A stretch of 64,000 nucleotides of DNA from Lunularia cruciata. Lineage: Eukaryota; Streptophyta; Marchantiopsida; Lunulariales; Lunulariaceae. The stretch is taken from positions 34,572,243-34,636,242 of the forward strand of contig OX419761.1 in NCBI GenBank assembly GCA_948567375.1. Reading direction: 5' to 3'. The stretch's first letter is position 1. Every line of letters begins with the position of its first letter. The notes beneath the pieces are model-generated. The model was not told the DNA's origin, made no database searches, and saw only the letters and a program-made list of their open reading frames with translations. Shown here in pieces: positions 56,964 through 64,000 of this stretch. A program made the translations under genes and the position numbers.

Positions 56964-59585
56964 GGGAGTCGCTATTCACCACTCACCTTTCGCTATTCAC
57001 CACTCACCCCCTAGTTTAAAGAACCCCTACGTATTTTTTTCGCGTTCCTATTGGCTGCATGGAAAATGAATGGAAAACGACATCGAAAATGAAGACTGAA
57101 ATAAGGCGAGATTTAATGAAGTCACACCTGGCGAGAGCTTTTTAAAACCAACTTCGGCGTCTAAAACACTACTTACATCACCATGGATCGTTATCAAGAA
57201 CTTACCACCACAACTTACACTAGTCTTGAGGTCGTCCGCGCTGCTCTAAATTCAATCTTTGCCAACGAAGGCTACATCGTGACTGTTTTGCACACCAGGC
57301 GCGTCGGGAACAAGAGAAATGGTGACGTCAAAGCTGTTGCTTTGCAGTGTTCGTGCGCAACAAAAGCGGCAGCAAACTCCGAATATAATCAACGCAAGCG
57401 CGTTTGTGCCCGCCGTGGGACCGGTTGCATGTTCAATTGTCTAGTACGGCGTGTTGTTCAACCAGATGGAGATGGAGAAGCTCACTGGGCAGTCGAGGTT
57501 GACGTCCACGACCACAATCACGAACCCTTTACCGATCCGGCTGTCCATCCGCAAGGCCGCGCGCTGACAGAAGAGCAACGCCAAGAGGTAATCCAAGCGG
57601 CTAGTGATCGACAAAAACCTGTGCGAATAGTGGCCGCCCTGCGCCGTCATGGGATTACAATAACCCCCCGAGATGTTTACAATGTCAAGCAAGCAGAGCG
57701 CCTGCGCATTCTGGCTGGTTGTTCTCCGCTCGTTGCTCTACTTGATGGCCTAGAAGACTGACCTAATGCCTCTTACTTTGCCCAATTTGACGATCAACGA
57801 CAGTTGTCACATTTACTGATCATTTCCCCTTCTGCCAAAGAAATCTGCTGCAGTTTCAGCGCTGGAAAGGTATGGTTGATTGACTCAACCTACAAGACCA
57901 ATCGTTTTGGTTTGCCTTTAATGCACGTTGTTGGAGTCACGGCTACACATCAAACATTTACCTTTGCATACTGTTTCATGGCTACGGAACGCGTAGAAGA
58001 TTACCTTTGGGCATTGCGGCACATACAACAGGTTTTTGCTGCCTTTTTGTTGGTACCAAAGACGTTCGTCACTGATCATGAATTGGCTTTAAGAACGCGT
58101 TGTTGATATTGTTTGCTGATGACGGTACCGTCAAGTTCCTTTTGTGTCAGTGGCACATCAGCAAGAACATCTTCGCTCGACAGCGAAAGACCTTTGCAAG
58201 CTTCGCAGCATTCAAAGTTCTTGAAGAGCACTGGAACAATTTGGTGCGATCAAAGTCTGCTGTCGCCTACGATCAACAGCTTAATAAGATGCAAGAATTT
58301 TTCCCCCACCATGTGATGGTTTATCTTGAAGAGACTTGGCTGCTATATAAGGACCGATTTGTAGCCGTGTTTATACGCGACACGCTACATTTTGGTCATA
58401 CGACAACTTTGCGCGTTGAGAGCACACATGCAACAGTTAAGTCTTGGATAACATTGTCCACGGGAGATCTATTGACAGTGGAAACTGCATGCCAGCTTGC
58501 TTGCGGCAATCAACTTGCAAGTATTAGACTGCAAACGGGACGAGAGCGGGCTTCCACAAGTCTAGGGTATGGATCGGTCTTTTCCGCTGTTACCGGTAAG
58601 ATCTCTGTTGCAGCTTTGAAGATAGCGTTCAAAGAGTACAAACTTCGGCTTGGTACATCTTTGGAAAACAATGGGAATAATGATCTGGAATGCCACGGTA
58701 TGTTCACTTCGAACATGGAGATGCCGTGCAGGCACAAGTTTCGACAAGCAGCGGCAGCAACCCCCACCAGACCGCCAAGGGTACTCAGTCTCGAGGATTT
58801 TGATTTGCACTGGTGGCTGGTGCAGCCTCCTCGGCAAGAAGTAGTGTTTGTTGCACCAACATCGATCAAGGAGAGGATGAAGCGCATCCAGGAAGATTTT
58901 GATTTTGAAGAAGGAACCTCGTACCGGAAGCGAGTCATCCTCGACCATCTTAATGTGTTGCCGGCAGCGGAACTTTTGAATCCTTCTGTTCAACACAGCC
59001 GCGGCTGCCCTGTTGGTTCTCGAGGACACCAATCGCAGAGCTCTACGCAACGGAATCCATCACAGTTTGAGATCGTAGAGAATTCTTTGCAGCCTGCACG
59101 TACGTCGATGCACTAAATGCGGGGAAGTGGGACATAACAGAAGAAGTTGTCGTCTACCTCGAGCAGATACAGTAGTGACGGCATCTGCAAGTCTAGCGGT
59201 GACTGCACTAGCAAATAACGCAGGGGGATATCTCGATGCTCTTGGTGCCGAGGACGAGTGGGAGCATTCTGGATACCCACCGGACGTAAATGAGCAGTTT
59301 CTCGAGATGGTAGAGCTTGCTGAAGATCAATCTTCTCGTCTACAATAATTCATAATAAAAAAAGAAATTTTAATGTCAATAAGGTTACTTTTCGGCGTTT
59401 ACATGCTGCTTTCCAACGTTTTATATGTGTAGAATTTCGCCTTCTTATTTCAGTCTTCATTTTCAATGGCGTTTTCCATTCATTTTCCATGCAGCCAATA
59501 GGAACGCGACAAAAATGCACAGGGGTTCTTTAAACTAGGGGGTGAGTGGTGAATAGCAAAAGGTGAGTGGTGAATAGCGGCTCCC
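56964..59585 (+). mobile_element. Mutator-like (MULE) DNA transposon, almost intact
   Basis: Terminal inverted repeats of about 150 bp: the left end GGGAGTCGCTATTCACC pairs with the reverse complement of the right end GGGAGCCGCTATTCACC, and similarity runs on through 'ccaataggaacgcg' and 'aatggaaaacg'. Each end has a tandem doubling of 'gctattcaccactcacc'. The 8-bp flanks TTTATTTA are identical (56956-56963 and 59586-59593). One transposase gene fills the inside. The element is richer in GC than the surrounding AT-rich DNA. A single stop and two frameshifts are the only damage. Confidence 0.92.
57183..59348 (+). pseudogene. MULE transposase with N-terminal zinc domain and C-terminal CCHC knuckle
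   Basis: Start ATG 57183. The N-terminal part has a Cys/Cys...His-x-His pattern (LQCSCATK, CMFNCLVRR, VDVHDHNHEP) like the FAR1/WRKY-GCM1 zinc fold that binds transposon ends. A TGA at 57759-57761 interrupts, but the same frame runs on. The DDE core follows: first Asp in WLIDSTYKTNRFGLPLMHVVG, second in FVTDHELAL (about 58070), then a frameshift at about 58094, CQWHISKNIF, and the Glu in TTLRVESTHATVKSW (about 58410). Near 59105 another frameshift leads into CTKCGEVGHNRRSC, a zinc knuckle, and an acidic C-terminus ending at 59348. It would excise and reinsert the element. The lesions make this copy probably inactive. KTN and CQWH features remind me of fungal or oomycete MULEs. Confidence 0.85.
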
Positions 59586-59599
59586 TTTATTTATTACAT

Positions 59600-60395
59600 A
59601 TATATAAGAATAATATTTTCAATTTATCTTAAATTGTAATTAAAATATATTTATAAAACTTAAAAGATTAAAAAAACTCAAAAAATTCAAAATGTAATTC
59701 AAAATACAAGAGAACTTAAACTTTGGCAAGAAATCAATAAACAATTGGTAGTTTATAAATTTTCTACTTGTTAAAATTTTGATTTGAATTTTTTTGAAAA
59801 ATCACAGAAATTAACATGATGGTTGAGTCTAATATGTTAACAACAAATGCATTCAACAAAGACATGATGATTATCTCTAATTTTGATAACAAGTGCACTC
59901 AACAAAGATATGGAGTTCATCTACAACCTTGTTCATAGTACATAACATGCAAAATCTTATAGAGTGCTCTGAAATTATTATCATCCTTCTTCTACTTCTA
60001 ATCTATAAAAGTTAATTTTATATTAAATAATAATATATCTAAAATGAAGTGAAAATCTTAGCCATAAGATAATTTTATTGATAATACACCAACATAAAAT
60101 TTATAAATTGTTAATACATCATTTTGACATCTAGTTCTTGTCATAAGTAAAGTAAAGATTGCTCCTTGATCTTTTCTCACAGTGCAATAGATACCAATCT
60201 CGTTAAAAAAATATTCCACCTTGTGGCCATGCAATTAGATTTGATATCAACCAATAGATAGAGTGACAAAAAAAACTTGGTAGACAAATCTCTCATACTC
60301 TATGGACCTCACCTTAGCAATATATGTGAGAGCTAAGAACAAAGCTTGAGCCTCAAGAGGTAAAAACATTATTTCAACAAACAACAATTATTAGG
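59600..60395. other. AT-rich spacer
   Basis: Stops in all frames; nothing recognised. Confidence 0.6.
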
Positions 60396-60399
60396 GTGT

Positions 60400-60930
60400 T
60401 TGAGTTATCACCCCAAGTTTCTCACACATAAATAAATTTTGAATTTTCTCCACCTTTTGCTACCATGTCTTTTTAGGATATGGATATCAAATCTGAGCAC
60501 CATAGAGAACAACCGGTTGTACAAGAGATCTAAATAACACTTTCTTCAACTCCCATGTGGTAAGATGAGTTAGTGTAGAGAGAATCATGAATGAATACAA
60601 AGCTCTAAACCCTACACTGATTTGATTCTTCACACAAGTAGAACAACTATAATCATGAAAAAACTCAAAGCCCAAGTACTTCTAAGAAGAAAACTACTCC
60701 AAACATTGTCCATAAAAAAAAAGGTGTGACATCTTTAAAACCTACCACAATTTGTCAAGGTTCAACTCCATCTTTGTTTGATTGCAAAACCAAAGAAGAG
60801 AATCCAACAACTTTGGTAAACTCTCTGAATTGATGAAGAGGAGCACTACATCATCTGCAAAAGGAAGTGCATGTATCATCAAAGAGCCAACTTGTACACC
60901 AATAGTTCCAATTTCCATGAGTACTCTCTC
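60400..60930 (-). pseudogene. LINE (non-LTR) reverse transcriptase fragment
   Basis: A minus-strand frame with a few stops reads HALPFADDVVLL (the catalytic FADD box), FCNQTKMELNLDK, KYLGFEFF, then LKKVLFRSLVQPVVLYGAQI, the order of motifs found in the palm and thumb of plant LINE RTs. The stops (after LDKLW, and two within about 20 codons downstream) and missing flanks show that it is a relic. Confidence 0.8.
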
Positions 60931-61094
60931 TAGGTCATCTAGAAGATTCCAAACCGAGTTGTGGATAGATAGTAGCCTTGAATCACACCCAGTGTACTAA
61001 GGACATCTTGAGAGTTCAAAGATGAAAGTCTCAAAATCACTTCCTCATAGAGTCTAGATATAACACCAATTATATCTACTGAAATGCAAACTTC

Positions 61095-61360
61095 AAGGAA
61101 AACTTATAAAGATTTTTGGGTTGCAAGCGATATGAATAATGCAAACCACACCACAAGTAGACCAATTATAGTCTAACTCCAATTCCAATTTAATGAAACT
61201 TATAAGGATTCTTGGGAGGCAAGCAGTATGAATAATGCAAACCGCACCACAACTAGACCAACTATGGTCCAACTCCAATTGATAATCAACTCCAATATTA
61301 TAAAACTTATAAGGACGCAAGCAATTTGAATAATGCCAACCGCCCCGCACCTTTAAAATC
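61095..61360. repeat. Three tandem copies of a 100-bp unit
   Basis: 'gaaacttataaggattcttg' and 'gaataatgcaaacc(g/a)caccaca' recur at about 61098/61128, 61195/61228 and, shortened, 61305/61330. Confidence 0.75.
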
Positions 61361-61399
61361 CTTTGGATAATAAACATATTGTATTTTTACTTACTATAT

Positions 61400-62730
61400 A
61401 ATAAGATCTTTGAAATTCAATATTATTATTGATCTAGATTTTGGATCTGGATCTACATTTAGATTTTGGATATATGTATCACATTCCACCGATAGAAGAT
61501 AAAATTTATCTCTACTCGAGTAAACACACAATTTTAATCTTTGATTACCGAACTGCCATTCACGTTTTCTCCCTTGTTGTTTCCAGATTACTTGTAAATT
61601 GAAGAAAACGGAGTTGCACAACAATCCGATCATCCTAGATCAACACATGGACATGTTGCAAGAAGGGATCCATTCTTCCGATATATGCTGCAGTTCCAAT
61701 ATAGCCTGACAGTAATCTAATAGGGGAACGGAATCCCTACTCATGAACTCGAGTTTGTGTACTCACCTGACCTAAAATCATCTTTCCCCTTTAAACCTAT
61801 TAAAATTCTCCCTTATCACCTACTCATGCATTCAGCGGTCACAACTTCCCGGTAATCCTGTCCCGACAGATCCAGTAACTACTTGTATCCATTTATTCTC
61901 CCATGAATCGCTCCACAGTCCTCAGAAATTTTTAGATTTGACGGATATATTTCACTATCCTTCAGGGAAACCTTTAAAAGCTAGTAGGATGTAGCCCTAC
62001 TGCATTAAGAGGGCTTTAGCGCACGCGCTACAACTGCATAAAAGTGACTACAATAGTGAAAAGCATTGCACTTGATGAACTTGTTTGTTTCCGATCACAT
62101 CGTCCTTTGCATCAATAGACAGTTCGGTTTACACTGTATATTTACATATAAGCTTCAGTACTGAATGATCTACTCGTACGACGTGTAGTAAGGTGTTCAA
62201 TGCTGCAAACTACAAAAGCTTGACTTTCGCGTTTCAGGCTGAATTCAACGTTTTCTTCGATGACTATGTCTTTTGCCGATGGATTCACATACCTTAACCT
62301 CCTCCCTAACTTGATATCTCGTGACAAAATCACATCTTCTGAAATTAACTAGGTTTAAAGACCTGTGATCCATCATATATGCCGATACTTGAGTATCTAA
62401 ATTAGAATCTAAAATTTAGGTAGAGCCAAGCCTGTGTAGTTACTTCCATTATGTTAAATCTAGCATGAGACGATAGGTGTTTCCTCGAACCGACAGTTAC
62501 TTGCTGCGTTTGCCGCCTTTATCACAGTGCTACGGGTCCTTCAGATACCTCGGTCAGACCACCGTTAACTGCAAAGTGAATTACTCCTGTAAAGGAACAC
62601 ACTCAACCGGTTCAATTCCCAGAAACAAACACTTCTTGAAAGCTTAGTAAGGTACTCTCCCGTACTCCACTCGCTGCATCTACAATGATGGTTCTCTAAT
62701 TCGTGAGGTCTATATTCGTGCAAGTTCTGT
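61400..62730. other. Spacer; probable 3' UTR and flank of the bestrophin-like gene
   Basis: No recognisable domain in short frames. The part next to 62730 is expected to be the 3' UTR of the minus-strand gene. Confidence 0.5.
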
Positions 62731-64000
62731 TCATTTTCCAGGAACTGAACCGTTCGACCCCACCACTCTTCCAGGTGCGATCGGTACTCCTCTCAACCTC
62801 TTTTCTTTCTCTCGTAGGTACTCGGCGGTGACCACCTGTAGTTCCACGAACTCTTGAACGTTCTGATGTGCAACTGCACACATTTTGTCTAGTGAAAGCA
62901 CAGGGAAAGGCTCTTCAATAAGCACTCCAACCTGGAAACCGGGAATATCGTCTGTTAGGATAGAAGGCAGCTATTGCATATGCTCTTCAATAGCTTATTG
63001 CAAGGAAAGATCTTACAACTAGAAGTGGCAACTGTGAGGTCCTTACCTCCTCGATACAGAATAATGTACATGCGCTGAAGAAAGTTGCAAAAATAACCAT
63101 CCACTTGCAGTCATCCCATAAAACTACCGGAAGAGTCAAGTGCCAAAGCACCAGAGCCCTAGACGTGAGTCTTGTATACGAAAGAGGAATGGGAGTGCGG
63201 ATAATTCTCTCACATACACTTACACTCTCGTTGAACTGAGTGATGTTTGCATCCTGGAAGCGACCAATATATAATCAACAAGATCAGTGACAAACATGCA
63301 TATCCAAAAGCTTAACCCAATGAGAGTAGCAGTTGAGCTACTTTGTCGCATCTTGGGAGGATGTAGAAGTACTAAGGGCCAAGGTGACTGGCAACTGAAC
63401 CAATAATAAACCATGAATTATATAACAGTTCCAATCTCCTCAGAAGTAAATTTGAGAGCACAAGATGTAATAGCTTTACCATGAGACCCTTTTGACTATC
63501 GTCGAGGTGTACGAGTGCCATACTCTGGGTCATGAGTTGAATCAGACAATTCGGTCGATGATCCGAGCTCAGGACAAGAGCTAAATCTTCTTCATCAAGC
63601 AGTAGCTTTAGATCTTCTTCAATATCCGACCCATCGAGCAAATGGCACTGCAAAACGAGAAACGACAACCCTCCCCGTCGACACCTCCGACATCACAATT
63701 TCGTCTTCGAGTATATTAATTAGGGCTATCTAATACAGCTCAGGAAATTCAACGAAAGTTGAGAAAAATGCTGTCACAACCAGACCTTGAAAAAAAGCTT
63801 ACCTTGAGCGCAACTGGAAAGGACATTATGTAATGAAGCAGATCCGATCTCCGATAAGAATCTTGCGGATGTTGAATCCATGACATCGTCTGTCTGGCAA
63901 AATCCTTGGTGCAGGCAAACACTTTAGTCCATGTTTTTCTTCCTTCATCGTACCGAGAATAGGAAGCCTCCGTTCGGAAAACAAGGAGAAGGGCCAGAGC
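62731..64000 (-). CDS. Bestrophin-like chloride channel, 3' half (5' end outside the window)
   Basis: Four exons on the minus strand with GT/AG borders and consistent phase: 64000(open)-63803, 63647-63480, 63253-63047, 62931-62731. The protein reads LALLLVFRTEASYSRYDEGR, DFARQTMSW, then a soluble helix region (RPNCLIQLMTQSM), then CERIIRTPIPLSYTRLTSRAL, WHLTLPVVLWDDCKW, LFCIEEVGVLIEEPFPVLSL and DKMC. These are hallmarks of plant bestrophin-like (VCCN1-type) proteins, thylakoid voltage-dependent chloride channels that tune proton motive force. The IEEPF box is in the expected place. The C-terminus after DKMC is about 50 residues and ends at TGA 62731-62733. The transit peptide and first membrane helices lie beyond the window. 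Introns are short (115-226 bp). No lesion is seen. Confidence 0.88.

Overview
This window reads as nuclear DNA of a streptophyte, most likely a land plant. It holds the 3' half of a plant-type bestrophin-like chloride channel gene, a plant-style NHL-repeat membrane protein gene with short introns, chromovirus-type Ty3/gypsy elements primed by initiator tRNA-Met, Ty1/copia and LINE relics, and large AT-rich spacers. Retrotransposon-borne cytosine methyltransferases are, as far as I remember, described from charophytes and dinoflagellates but are not typical of flowering plants. A seedless lineage (bryophyte, lycophyte or fern) is therefore my guess, but the species cannot be fixed from sequence alone.

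Layout. 1-6.7 kb: decayed copies of two unrecognised repeat families (A, coiled-coil ORF; B, possibly Myb/SANT-like), a degenerate short repeat, a copia RNase H relic and an inverted pair of copia LTR-like sequences. 6.7-12.9 kb: spacer without a recognisable gene. 13.27-24.32 kb: a young Ty3/gypsy element inserted in a local tandem repeat. Its polyprotein order is Gag - two zinc knuckles - aspartic protease - cytosine-5 DNA methyltransferase - reverse transcriptase - RNase H - integrase - PHD finger. It has three in-frame TAG codons, one frame change in the protease, and a very odd terminal-repeat layout. 24.3-29.3 kb: tandem repeats and a dispersed LTR-like repeat. 29.30-34.95 kb (minus strand): a complete but decayed chromovirus with a chromodomain, nested in family A; its LTRs are packed with heat-shock-element motifs. 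35-42.9 kb: the rest of that family A copy, another LTR-like copy and family B pieces. 42.91-46.20 kb: an internally deleted relative of the chromovirus. 47.30-47.73 kb: a short terminal-inverted-repeat element. 48-53 kb: AT-rich spacer. 53.2-56.1 kb: NHL-repeat gene. 56.96-59.59 kb: a nearly intact Mutator-like (MULE) DNA transposon with an 8-bp target duplication. 60.4-60.9 kb: LINE reverse transcriptase relic. 62.7 kb to the window end: bestrophin-like gene on the minus strand.

The most striking system is the 13-24 kb element. It encodes a possible writer of DNA methylation (methyltransferase with the visible core catalytic motifs) and a possible reader of histone state (PHD finger joined to the integrase C-terminus). 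The neighbouring chromovirus instead has a chromodomain, so two Ty3/gypsy lineages with different chromatin-reading modules sit about 5 kb apart. The host genes here, the NHL protein and the bestrophin-like channel, look ordinary and intact as far as visible.
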